The notes: a model not told the origin generated them from the sequence alone. Counted from the stretch's first letter, positions 10,446-20,782 are shown. The stretch is 26,204 nucleotides of DNA from Pelargonium cotyledonis (GCA_036897625.1 JAYMTA010000602.1:1-26204); one strand, 5' to 3'. Numbers and translations: made by a program.

Positions 10446-12777
10446 TTAATAATCTGAGATAATATCTTCGTCTGCGTTGAGGTCGATGCTCAGGTGTAGT
10501 AGTTTCCTAGCCCTTTTCGCTGTGCTACCCGGAAATGCCCGGGAATTAGAACGAATCTTGGTAGGCGGTATTACCTCTTCCACAACTCGAAAGATGCAAA
10601 CATCAAATCTAGCAGTATTGTTTCCCCCCAAGTGATCTTGGTTCGGTTTGAACACACACACGTCAAACTCTTCCAAGTTGTTGTCAAGAGCAAAGTCCTT
10701 CCACCCGCAAGTAAACCTTCCAGTACCAGAATTGTCATAATAATGGCATTTGACATTCCAATTTCGCGCCGCATCTTTAACACAAAGAGTTACAGGTTGG
10801 GTTTCTGGTAACATATGTTTCTTGAACCATTTTGTTGGAACTGCCTGCATAAAGATACACCAAGATTCAACAAATGATGCCAGATGTTCAAGGTCAACAA
10901 AATTACAATTAGCGGATCCAGATTATAATTATTAGGAGTTTACCTTATAGAAGCCACCATATACTTGTAAACCTTGCATAACTAGGATGAAACTCTCATT
11001 GGTCATTGCCGCTTTAGCTGATCGCAATGTATTCCTTTTCTCCTCTTCAGTAACTGGCCTTCTATTGGACCGGTACTGGAAACGAGAGTTCGCAACCAGT
11101 GGAAAGTTATCTGAATCATTGAAAATCAAACAAAATGAATAAATAAGATCATCCTCAGAACAAATAGCTCTATGCTTCAAGCAGACCTAATCCAACTAAC
11201 CATTTTGGCCTTGGTGATGTTGCCTTCTAGCCCTTTTGGGCAACCTTTCCTGACTCGGAATTAAACTAGGAATAACTGCAGGGGACGGAATTGCACCTTC
11301 GACAACATGAAATATGATTAGGGGAGAGGGAAAAGATTCTAAATGTTGTATATGAAATGCAAAGGTAACCTAAAGAACAACAGTATAGAGATGCATACCA
11401 GTAGTAGATATGGCATTCACTCCCCATGCAGTTACTGAAAGTTTTTTGTAGCGACAGAATTTGGTGCGAGGTTTCCTGTGAACCTTCACATTCAACAGCT
11501 GAGAGTTGTCAAGATGTTCCCTAGGTATTGTGAAGCTGTTTTGATCAGTAGATTTCTCTGACAAAACGCACACAGCATTTTCAGGTGAGGAGTTATGATT
11601 CAGTAGGACAGAGCTATGTGGTGTTTCCTCCGTTGAGCAACCACAATCAGATTTCCAATTCCCATATTTTCCCACAAAATATGATGCTTCCTTCTCACAA
11701 GAATTTCCGCGGTCAAATATTACGACACGGAAAAATGAGCCTCTCTCGTAGGTAAACATCAACACATCATTCTCCGCAAGAGAATGATCTTTCACAAATT
11801 TTTCCCAGCCATGCTTCATGTATAGAGTATCACCAGTTCTTACCAATCCTACAGTCCATTTAATACGATTGGGACCTTCAAGAGCTACCTCATCAGACAA
11901 ATTCTCTTTTAGGTTGTACGAGAACTCATCCGGTATGGCCTGCATTTCCATATGCAAGAATCGTTTAAAATTCAAATTATATTTTTAAGGGAATTATATT
12001 ATTTACTTACCAGCACTTGTACCACATCACAAACATGACTCAAAAGTAAAGTAAAAAATGTGAAATTTTCATAGGTCTTGTGATGCACAATTTTTTTGGT
12101 AGAAAAGAATAATAAAATATCTTTGCCATGGAGGACTAATGGAACAGAACATGTGTTTCTCCTAACAACGCCAAGGAAAAGAGAAAAAAATCCTGAAATT
12201 TTACATTCAAGATAAAATTTACGGCATGTTTGCCAAACATGTCAAGAGAGCAATGTCTAGTATTATAACATATACGTAGAAACAGAATCAGAAACTAAGC
12301 AGATGCAAAAATGAACCAAGGATGGCATAACTGTTATTCAGAATATGTATATTATACAAAGAACCACCCTGCCACTACATTATTTGGACGAATGCACCGA
12401 TCCTTAACAAATATAGATCATTTGAAGTATAATTATAATTAAAATGAGCTAGACCCCGGGCTAAAAAAATGAACTAAACCCCAACCTTCAATCGTTTAAG
12501 AAAAAAAAATATGCCGTCAAAGATTTCAATTCACCAAAGGATGATGATGATCAACTAGTTAGAAAAGGTTTGATATTTTATTCCGCACACAACATACAAG
12601 CGGTATATGTGAATCTGCTGAATTCTATTTTCTTAAAATGCTAATCACTAAAAAGTACAACACAAATTATAGAGACAGAGCTGGTAAGTAATAAGATGAA
12701 CTCACAAGCTGTTGCTGAAAATCTGCGGTGAATTTCTTAATGAAGGAACGGGACCAGGAATTATTGCGATTCTCCAT
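10446..12777 (-). CDS. REM-C: VRN1-like protein with two B3 domains
   Basis: Core exons are 12777-12706, 11939-11399, 11110-10944 and 10844-10446, phases 0, 1, 0, giving 392 aa. A possible extra exon at 11275-11201 would make 417 aa. Exon 1 is shortened to 24 codons (MENRNNSWSRSFIKKF), lacking the YWSHF block of the other copies. The first B3 domain runs IPDEFSYNL...WTVGL...HGWEKFV...ENDVLMFTY, then FDRGNSCEKEASYFV. The second runs AVPTKWFKKHML...FTCGWKDFALDNNLEEFDVCVF...FRVVEE. The tail has a basic KRARK nuclear-signal-like patch followed by HLSIDLNADED, which resembles an EAR repression motif. A nuclear DNA-binding regulator is inferred. REM-D is its nearest relative. Confidence 0.85.
11201..11275 (-). 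other. Candidate cassette exon of REM-C, 75 nt
   Basis: Within the REM-C intron, CCTGCAG precedes 11275 and GTTAGT follows 11201. The 75-nt segment is open in the phase needed and is symmetric (phase 1 at both ends), so inclusion or skipping keeps the frame. It would add 25 residues including LPKRARRQ. The open frame continues upstream of the acceptor as IFHVVEGAIP, which resembles the end of a second B3 domain (IFRVVEEVIPP), suggesting descent from a lost domain. Confidence 0.5.
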
Positions 12778-13022
12778 TTCTGAGAACAAGCAGTTTTGAA
12801 AGGCTGCAGTATGAAAAGATAATATTAGGGCTACCAAGAACATTAAAAGAAGGCAATTAGGGGAAAGGATAAAAATGTGAAATGCCCCTTAAATAAGAAC
12901 CCCAAGGGAGCAAAGCCTAATGCTTTGCTTTTATGAAGTAACCTAGACTGAAAGCTCTGACATAGTCAACTTCATGGTAAGTAACGCAGGCTGAGGCTGG
13001 CATTGAGGCACTTAAGAAATTA

Positions 13023-13088
13023 GAAGGACGTTACGCAACACTTGGCACCCTAATTGCTCCTTTCACTTGACACGTGCTGATATGAGCA
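13023..13088 (-). promoter_or_regulatory. Conserved promoter block of REM-C, with G-box
   Basis: About 250-310 bp upstream of the REM-C ATG, this block aligns at roughly 80% with 17695-17759 upstream of REM-D, while surrounding DNA does not. It contains a G-box CACGTG at 13071-13076 that bZIP or bHLH factors could bind. Confidence 0.5.
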
Positions 13089-13263
13089 TCTCACTATCGT
13101 TGCCTGAGTTGTGTGGAGCTTCCTAAATTAATATCTTACCATTTACATGCAACGCAAATATTTTATTTATTTAGTCAAGGTACATTAGGTGTATAAAATC
13201 ACAAAAATCCATATTCATTATGAATTTTCCTTTTCTTCCATTTTCACTTTTCTTCGGCATATA

Positions 13264-13407
13264 GGGTGGGGGTGTTCAGGAGCTCAAGAACGAAGCTTTC
13301 ATTGTACTTTAAACATACCTCATGAATACAATCAGGTCAATTTGGGGGGAGGGTTCAAAAGGTCAACAACGAAGCTTTCACTTTACTTTAAACATCCCTC
13401 ATGAATG
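13264..13407. repeat. Two-copy direct repeat, 79-bp period
   Basis: Copies at about 13264-13328 and 13344-13407 share a G-rich start, CGAAGCTTTCA, ACTTTAAACAT and CCTCATGAAT. The copies differ by several substitutions. It lies in the intergenic DNA upstream of REM-C; no coding function is seen. Confidence 0.75.
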
Positions 13408-13689
13408 CCTCGAGGAGGCCAAGACACTCAGGTAAATTGAGTAGTCTTAAATGAAAGATGCTTGAAATCAAGACAAATAGGCTCTTTGATCCGTGGGAAA
13501 GCTTCAACATAAGCACATTAAATTTATAAAATTTGATGGTTGTTCTAACACATCATGATAGATGAACAATAGCTCCTAAAAAATTACGAGACAGGAAGAT
13601 AACAATAACAGACAAAGATTCAACCACGACAAAAGTACTATCTACCACCCAACAAAAAATTATGCATAAGTTAGAGGATGACAAGATGA

Positions 13690-14312
13690 CTATGGAATTC
13701 ACATTGGTAATTGCCGCATGTTCCACCAGTAATACTCTCTCTTTCCCTTCTCAGTAGAATGCCTTCTATTTGGCACATGTGACTTAGGTTCATGCAACCT
13801 TTCTTTTGATGGAGCTACATTAAACATCTAACTCATTTAGAAATAAAATTAGCTAATTACTCGTTATTTAAAGAACTGAAGTAACAATAGATCACCTTCC
13901 TAGGCCACCAAACAATGGCTGAATTTTCAAATGCCTGATAGTATAACTATGAACACCCTGGTTCCAATTGCCATAACTGCAATGACAAGACAATTGCATA
14001 CCATAATGAAATCACCTTCATAGTTTAAAATCGTTATAAAACCCACAACCCTGCAGGGAAAGAGAGCAATCAACAAAATGATTAATTATAGCATAAACCA
14101 AAGCCAACCTCAAACTTTCTTTCTTCCTGCAGTCTGGCAAGAGGCATCTACCAAACTGTCTCATACAGTCAGGATTTCTGATAATATATGTAGCTTCTCT
14201 CCCACATAAGCTCAGTGGGCAAAACTTGAAACCATCATTTTCAGGCTCTTCCTTGTACTTAAATATCCATGAACTACCCTCTATACAATTATCACATTCT
14301 TTCCTGTCCAAG
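13690..14312 (-). pseudogene. REM fossil: fragments of a VRN1-like B3 gene
   Basis: At 14312-14130 a frame reads KECDNCIEGSSWIFKYKEE, then PLSLCGREATYIIRNPDCMRQFGRC. This matches the second half of the first B3 domain and the start of the linker in REM-A (DNSLVENDFLMFKY, SLCEKEATYFVKEHGHTKQVGEC). At about 13815-13690 a second patch reads PNRRHSTEKGKE, then AAITNVNSIVIL, matching the exon 3 motif SNRRPVTEEEK. Exon 1, the first half of the first B3 domain and the second B3 domain were not found. The copy is therefore truncated and is not expected to make a B3 protein. Confidence 0.75.
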
Positions 14313-14329
14313 TGCAAATTCAAGTCAGT

Positions 14330-15480
14330 ATATTAGATCATCCAAATGCAAGAAGCAAAGATTTTAGCATAAACATTGGCAAGTTTAATAATAATAAGCA
14401 CAAACTCAAAAAGTAGAATCAGTATCTCCATAAGCTTCAGAATCGAATAAATAAACAAATCCCTAGCCTCAAAACCAGTAGAGAGTTTTCTTTTAAATTC
14501 CGAATCATTCTTCCAAAGAAAAGGGCAAATGCAAAGGGTTTGAGAAATTATTAAGCAAAACAAACATCAATGCAAAAGTAAATTTTTTGGGTTTAGAAAA
14601 TGGTTGGACTTGGAAATTAGAGAAGGTCAAATCTACAAGGCATCGATGATGACTATTGAGGAAAGAAAGCATTACCAGCAATCCATTTCCAAGTCTCACA
14701 AAGAAACTAGCTTTGCTTTTGCTTCTGAGGTTACATTCATGAAAAAGCTCTCTCCTTCTCATTTTGCTCCACCGTCTGCTTCAGTTCAGACTCGGTCAGC
14801 GATTCGGTTTGATCTATTTGAAATTGACCCTCAACCTCGAGTCGACTATGTTTTGTTTGGTTTGAGGAAATTTCTCAGGCGTGAATAATGTGATTGTGCT
14901 GTTTCTTTAAGGTGAAAATTTCAATTTTGCAGACCGGATTAGGTTCGGCTTTCAAAGACTAATTCAAATCCGGTCCAAAAAAATTAGATTCATTTTGGAT
15001 TCTACGACCGACCGGGTCGAATTTTACTTTTAAGCACAAAATATGCAAACTCGTGGCCAATGGTTCACGAGACAAACAAACTCACGGATGCACGTATGTT
15101 CGGATCAAAAATTGCCTTCTCTAGTGAAAACATGGTACATTTTCAAAAAGATGGAACAACTTTTCTTGTTCGACCTCGATTTGAATCCAAAAAGACACCA
15201 ACTTTTCACTACAAAGATGGGCATTAAACCATAAAATGGGCATAGTATTGGAGTAAACTAGCACACTATCACAAAAGATGTTTATAATTCACACATTTGG
15301 AACCAAAGAAAGCACAGTAAAGGTGGCATATACACCACAAGCCCCATAAAGAAAGTACAGAGTTTGATGTTGCATAAATAAACATGCCAAAAGATGAGAA
15401 AACAAGAGCTAGAAAAGATGCACTGTTTGCTAAGAAGCCAAGAACTAGACGGGTTCAGCAAATGAATGCTACAACAGAAC
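14330..15480. other. Intergenic between REM fossil and REM-D
   Basis: No supported gene. A 94-codon plus-strand frame at 14604-14888 has no recognisable domain and no support beyond its length. The rest is AT-rich DNA with no repeat family I recognise. Confidence 0.5.
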
Positions 15481-15487
15481 CTCGTCC

Positions 15488-17505
15488 TCATGGGTTGGTG
15501 ACCGAGGCCTTGTGAACTTGTTTCTTAGCTCTTTTTGGTGGTCTGCCTCGCTTTGAACTAGAACCAGGAACACGTTGGGAGGGAGGGACTACCTTATCGA
15601 CAACACGAAAGATGCTAACATCAACTACGATGGAGTTGTTCATTAAACTGCCAGCCCTGAACACACAAACGTCCGACTCCTCCAAGTTGTTTTCCACAGC
15701 AAAATTCTTCCACCCACTAGTAAGCCTTCCAATACCGTGATTCGCATTGTAGTAACACTTAACATCCCATGTACTCTCTTTAACTCGGAGAGTCACCGAT
15801 TGGATTTTTGGGTTGAGATGCGTACGTAGCCACTTTGTTGGAATTGCCTGTGCAAAGAAATGAGATCAAAGTTTAGAACTACAAGCACGTTTTTGTGAAT
15901 TATGTTTGGGAGATACAAAGAACTAAATACATGCACAAACACAGTTTTAGAGTATCCAAATTACAGAATTCAATTGCTTACCATATAGAAGCCCTTGTAG
16001 ACTTGTGTGGATCGCAGAACTACCATGAAACTCTCATCAGTCACTGCTGCTTGTGCCAACTGCAAAGCATTTTTTTTTTCAGCTTCAGTCACTGGCCTTC
16101 TGTTTGAGACATACTGCATTCGAGAGTCCAACCATGGAGAATGTTCAGCACCTAAATCATTTCAAAACAAATCCAAATTAGTAAATGAGTCCATCATTCG
16201 ATGACAATATTCTAAATTCTAATTAGTTTATATCTGAACAACCCAATTAGCCACATTCAAAGTAAATGAAGAGGTATATATATATATATATATATATATC
16301 AGTACCAGATTTGATCGTCACTGCCCCTGCAGAAGTTGAAGGTCCTTTGTTTCTTATTGTTACACCATTGTTAGAATGAACAGACTTGGTGCGAGCTCTC
16401 CTCTGAAACCTCCTATTCAACAACTGAGAGATGCCATGTTGTCCTCTTGGCAATATGAAGCTTTCATCATCATTAGCAGATTTCTCCGGCGAAGTGCATT
16501 CAACATGTTCATGTAAGGAGTTACGAGTTACTTCCATATGGCTCTCCCTTGTTTTTCTCTTTGCAGAGCATCCACTAGCATGTCTTGGCTTCTCACATGT
16601 CCTAACAAAGTATGAAGCTTCCTTCTCACAGAAATTCAGCCGGTCAAACACAGACACACGAAAACACGAGTCCCTATTGTATGTAAATGTCAAGATATCA
16701 TTTTCTCGCAGAGAATGATCGCTTACAAATTCAGACCACCCGTGTTTAAAGAACAGGGTATCATAATTTTGCACAATTCCTATACTCCATTTACCACCAC
16801 TAGGACCTTTCATTTCCACAGTATCCGGGAGCTTATTTTTGAAATTGGCGGAAAACTTTTGGGGTATGACCTGCAATCCCATATGCCAAGATTATTCAGT
16901 ACACATACAACTTCCAAGGAAACAATCCACCCTGTGTTTGCACATTGGAAAATCCAGTAGGAAGTAACAAGCTTTGCAAGAACCAAATGCAAGATCCATA
17001 AGATGAAATACCCCAAAAAATGACAATATTTTTTTTTAACGAATGTGAATCAAACAAGAACCACACTGCCAGGTTGACACAACACAACAGAACTCTTTGG
17101 TCCAATCCTAATCCACCCATTTTGCTTATTAATTATATATAAAAAAAAAGACCCAAAAAAAACCCTAAACTTGTACCAATTAGGAATACAAGTCAGTGAG
17201 GATATTCGTCAACATTTTCCTTGTGACATCATAGAATATTCAACATGAACTAACTAGGAAAATACTAGATTCCTCGTACCACCACACAACATCAACATGC
17301 AAGAAAAACAATATATATTAAATATGCTGAATTACACTTTATTTACAACGATGAACATGAATGTTTGCAAAAAAAAAAAAAAAAAAAAACTTACTAGCTG
17401 GCGCTGGAAATCCCCGGTGAGGAACTGGATGAAAGAGACGGACTGGAAGTGGTTCCAGTAAATATCCTCCTCCCATTTTGCACATCCCTTGCATGTCTCT
17501 GCCAT
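15488..17505 (-). CDS. REM-D: VRN1-like protein with two B3 domains
   Basis: Exons are 17505-17395, 16870-16306, 16151-15982 and 15847-15488, phases 0, 1, 0, giving 401 aa. Exon 1 is MAETCKGCAKWEEDIYWNHF. The first B3 domain covers about residues 24-128 (VIPQKF...VEMKGPSGGKWSIGI...HGWSEFV...ENDILTFTY, then CEKEASYFV). The second covers about 260-375, with SNRRPVTEAEK, VYKGFYM joined to AIPTKWL, GWKNFAVENNLEESDVCVF and FRVVDK. The C-terminus carries KRGRPPKRAKK, which resembles an AT-hook plus nuclear localisation signal. It is the most complete copy of the cluster. Introns 1 and 2 begin next to a 21-base T run and a TA repeat respectively. A nuclear DNA-binding role is inferred from the family. 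Confidence 0.88.
16275..16299. repeat. TA microsatellite in REM-D intron 2
   Basis: Twelve TA units plus one T begin about six bases inside the intron from the exon 2 donor at 16305. Confidence 0.95.
17369..17389. repeat. 21-base homopolymer at REM-D intron 1 donor
   Basis: On the minus strand the intron begins GTAAG and then runs straight into 21 T's. Confidence 0.95.
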
Positions 17506-17694
17506 TTCTAGGAACAAAACAGAGAAGCAATTGTGAGTAAATTGAGACCTAATCCCCAAAAATAAAAACTGAAGTTGAAGAAAAAAAGAAGAGAAATGTG
17601 GGTACATATCAGTTACTTACCGACTCTGAAAATCAGATTCTAAAGTTTCACAGAAGCCACAAGGCCAATTGAGTATTTGAATTGTGAAAATGGG

Positions 17695-17759
17695 AAGGAA
17701 CGTTACACTACACTTGGCTCCCAATTAGCACCTATCACTGGACAGCTGCTGCTCATGCC
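17695..17759 (-). promoter_or_regulatory. Conserved promoter block of REM-D
   Basis: About 190-255 bp upstream of the REM-D ATG, it aligns with the REM-C block (GAAGGA, CGTTAC, ACACTTGGC, AATT, CACT, GACA, GCTG in the same order). Where REM-C has CACGTG, this copy has CAGCTG. Confidence 0.5.
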
Positions 17760-17769
17760 ACAATCTTTT

Positions 17770-18400
17770 TTGTCAATTCACTAATCACTATTGCTAATGA
17801 ATTTGTAATTAATGTGATTTTCTTGATTTAATTTGACCTACTCTCAACGATTAATTGTTTGGCTGACTTTTTTGTATGTGAATTTATTTGTTTTCCTTGT
17901 TTAAAATATTCATTTCCTAGTGAAAAAGCATTGTTTTTGTTTCAAATGGATGGTAAAATTCTGGCATCAAATAAATATGAAGTGATAGAACTGAACGTAG
18001 AAGTTAAGTCGAGTTTTATTAACAATGTTTGTTTTTTTAGTTGTGGTACATTAAGTTGTGTAGTATAATACTCAAATTTACAAGGTGTCATAATTGGATT
18101 TGATACATGATGTCGTTTGTTTATGTTGCATGTTCACCTTTTAGTAGGATAAACAACATGATAGATATATCATCCACCATTTGGCATCTTGTTATCCCGT
18201 GTAGTCAATTTTTAGTGATTAATAAATATTTTTGAAATTTATTTGACTAATTATATCTGAAATGAGTTAATAAGACGTGGTCTAGAAAATTTGAAATCAC
18301 GTTGTTCTAGATAATTTTCCTTTTCAGATATCAAGAAAGTTGGTGAGTCGGGTTAGTATTGAGATTAAGTTGGAGCTCCAAGTCAAAGTTATGAAACCTA
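17770..18400. other. AT-rich intergenic stretch
   Basis: No gene, RNA or repeat family was recognised. Short frames on both strands are uninformative. Confidence 0.5.
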
Positions 18401-18401
18401 T

Positions 18402-18830
18402 TATTTTTTTATACCAACAAGCTATACTTTTTATTAATGAGACCAAAAGGTGAAGATAAAAGTACAAAATGAAAGTCCAAACGGACCAAGCAAAATAATA
18501 CAAAAAAAACATTAAAATCAAGAAAGTAATGCCAGGCAGGAGTATTTTCTCCATAAATCAAAAGAAGACGAGATGAAAGTGCTCCCAAGGATGCATGGAA
18601 GCAACGAAAAACTCTAGCACTGAATACGCAAAATCGAGCAACCCACATCGAAAAAAGAGTCATCAAATCAAGTTGCCCATACCAGAAAAAAGAGTCATCG
18701 AAAAAGAGGTCATTCCGCCCTAACCAAATTATCCAAAAAGCAATAGAGCAAAAGCTATTCCAGCTCTTGTAGACTCTCTTATTGCCACGCACCAAGGATG
18801 GCCATGAACTTAAAAAAATAATAATAATAA
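18402..18830 (-). mobile_element. LINE 3' fragment (zf-RVT end and 3' tail)
   Basis: On the minus strand the frame reads WNSFCSIAFWIIWLGRNDLFF, resembling the tryptophan-rich end of plant L1-type ORF2 proteins (pattern WxIWLERNxRxF). It is followed by a low-complexity 3' region ending with AATAAAAAG and a short A-rich tail near 18402. The reverse transcriptase and endonuclease are absent, so this is a 5'-truncated dead copy. Confidence 0.55.
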
Positions 18831-18839
18831 CTCCTGGTT

Positions 18840-19065
18840 TATATTTAAGGGACTGCCTTTTGGCATGAGAATCAAGATCGTTACACTATTATGAATGTAA
18901 GCTTTGAATATTAGAAGATTTCGATGAACACTCGAATAACACTATAGACTTTTCTTGTGCTCTTCGAAGTAAACTTTTGAAAGAATGAAATTTTCAATCT
19001 ATTTTTATCTTTGGTGAATGCCTCTATTTATAAGCTTCCAACCCACCTGATGACGCGACAACACG
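18840..19065 (-). mobile_element. LTR-like fragment
   Basis: On the minus strand TATAAATAGAGGCATTCACC near 19033-19014 looks like the TATA region of a plant LTR. It is followed by a leader-like stretch down to about 18840. No primer binding site, second LTR or internal region was recognised, so it would be a fossil solo or partial LTR. It could instead be a host promoter fragment. Confidence 0.3.
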
Positions 19066-19149
19066 TAATTGGTTGAGAATTATGAATGGGGCATGCAGAC
19101 AGGTTTGTTTCTTTTTTAATGAGTTTGTCTCCTACATCCTCTGAGATCA

Positions 19150-19475
19150 TGCAGATGGAGTTAAGGTTTGATCTTCATATTTGGGGAGATGGAGTCGCTC
19201 TTGTTCGCTACTGCCTTAGGCATGATCCTTCTTTTGTTGTTCGGCCTCTTCATTTTCCATGAACCCTCCAAATTCTGCGGGGAAAGCGGAGTGTGGAATT
19301 ATCACACTTTGAGATGATTGAACGATATTTGCATATTTTGATTATTTTTCATTTACACAAGCTTGTGGATGGGGTGAATGCAGACTTTCGTGATGCCTTG
19401 GTGGCATATGCAGAAGACGTGCACGGACGTGCACTTGCGCGCAACGAGATGGTTTACGCAAAGACTTGCATGTAA
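19150..19475 (+). pseudogene. Unrecognised decayed coding-like fragment
   Basis: The end of this stretch encodes about 60 residues with protein-like composition (LSHFEMIERYLHILIIFHLH, then DFRDALVAYAEDVHGRALA). It is less AT-rich than its surroundings. I do not recognise the family. It may be a captured host fragment or part of a fossil element next to the LTR-like sequence. Confidence 0.3.
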
Positions 19476-19479
19476 AAGC

Positions 19480-20360
19480 ATTTCCATAACACTTGTGTGT
19501 TGATCAAACGTGACTTGTCATGTTGAAACCTTTGACCAAGGTTGACCTAATATTTGATCAAGATTGGCCCTATGTTTAACTCGAGTTTGTTGACAATTTT
19601 CTTGGCTTGAAGTGTTATGTGCAATCTCCTCATTGGTCTACCTATTTATGAAATCCATCTTATTTTTATACCTCAGTTTGAACGGGGTATTTATAGGACC
19701 ATTTACCTGATTGTGATTGTTGGTTAGCATTTAGGATTTCGAATGTAGTTATAAAACTTTTAAATTCACAGAATCTAGACATATGTGGAGTTTAGTGATC
19801 TATGTAATGAGTTGTGTGGACCGTGGGACAAGTTGATTGCCTCGCGTGTTGATTCGGGTTGAACCGAGTAAAAAATAACGGATTTTGGCCAAAACAGATT
19901 AAACGGTTAATTATGCTTAAATTACTAATAATAATGCTTATATATTAACTTAGTTAGTGTCAGCTTGCTGCAACATATATGTACATAAATAGAGGTTGAA
20001 GTATACAATATTAACAGGTTCCTTGTTAATTTTTGTAATAATAAAAAAAGCAAATAGAAAACATAACATAAATAACCAAGACATGTTGTGTCAAACGGTT
20101 GATGCATTTTAAATTTTCTTTAAGATTTCAAGTTCGAGTCTCATTGCTGACGATATGAAAAAATAAAACACGACATAAACAAATAATTTCGACAACCCAT
20201 ACCCTTTGTAAAATGAATAAATTTCTCATTTTGCACAAAAGAAAGGAAAATTGAAATGCATCTTATTCGAATGCTCATAAATTACATAACCATGCCATTA
20301 TAAATTTATAATGAATAACCCAGAGTACCCTTATACTCTGTTAAAATAACAAAAGTGCCA
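19480..20360. other. AT-rich intergenic stretch
   Basis: No gene, structural RNA or recognised repeat family was seen before the promoter of the snoRNA unit. Confidence 0.5.
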
Positions 20361-20370
20361 CTCAATTCAA

Positions 20371-20433
20371 TATAAAGCACCACTAATCCATATACATCCA
20401 TTTGCCCGCTTCGCTCCCAGAGACCAAACCCTA
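20371..20433 (+). promoter_or_regulatory. TATA box and telo-box of the snoRNA unit
   Basis: TATAAA at 20371-20376 is followed about 50 bp later by the telo-box AAACCCTA at 20426-20433, in a pyrimidine-rich leader (TTCTCTCCCGCCGCCG). Telo-boxes near the start site are typical of plant ribosomal protein and snoRNA genes. No protein frame follows, so a Pol II noncoding transcript is inferred. Confidence 0.6.
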
Positions 20434-20544
20434 GTTCTCTCCCGCCGCCGTTTGGCCTCTTTTCGAGTATTGCAGTTGCAGTTTTTTATTTTCTTTTTTC
20501 TTTCTTAATGTCTCATGCATGAATTCAGTTTGTTTGATAAGTAT

Positions 20545-20640
20545 GTGCTATGATGATTCATGATAATCCCAGCTCTATGAGATCTTGTTTGTCAAGATCC
20601 GAGAATTATAATCTTCGTTTCTTACGTGAAATCTGAGCCT
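20545..20640 (+). ncRNA. Box C/D snoRNA candidate 1 (tandem copy)
   Basis: Box C ATGATGA lies at 20550-20556 and box D CTGA at 20633-20636, giving about 95 nt. A perfect 7-bp hairpin, 20581-20587 with 20593-20599 and loop TTTGT, lies between them. The copy at 20688-20782 preserves both boxes, the segment TAATCCCAGCTCTATGAG and the hairpin. The sequence before box D is not conserved between copies. The conserved segment, with eight bases complementary to GAGCTGGG of 25S rRNA, is too short to name a target confidently. It is an orphan guide or structural snoRNA. Confidence 0.65.
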
Positions 20641-20687
20641 TAAATCTCTATTTTTTTTTTCCATTCGTTTTCTTTTTTGTTGTTCTT

Positions 20688-20782
20688 GTGCTATGATGAT
20701 TGATGCTAATCCCAGCTCTATGAGGCCTTGTTTGTCGAGGTCTGGGAATTAATTTGCCGTTCATCACTTTACATCTGAGCCA
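20688..20782 (+). ncRNA. Box C/D snoRNA candidate 2 (tandem copy)
   Basis: Box C ATGATGA is at 20693-20699 and box D CTGA at 20775-20778. The hairpin 20724-20730 with 20736-20742 keeps all seven pairs relative to copy 1, despite one fully compensatory change (T-A to C-G) and two wobble-compatible changes. The 3' third differs from copy 1 up to the shared ATCTGAGCC, so any box D guide would be different. Confidence 0.65.

Noticed and set aside
10944-11110. REM-B, REM-C and the fossil as one long gene
   Set aside because: Each unit has its own first exon or stop codon and an intact local splice plan, so separate tandem genes fit better.
14604-14888. 94-codon plus-strand frame as a gene
   Set aside because: No recognisable domain, no paralog support and no clear promoter or splice context; it is probably chance.
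20545-20782. Firm 25S rRNA target for the duplicated snoRNAs through CCCAGCTC
   Set aside because: Only eight contiguous complementary bases are visible, with no clear D' box at the right spacing.
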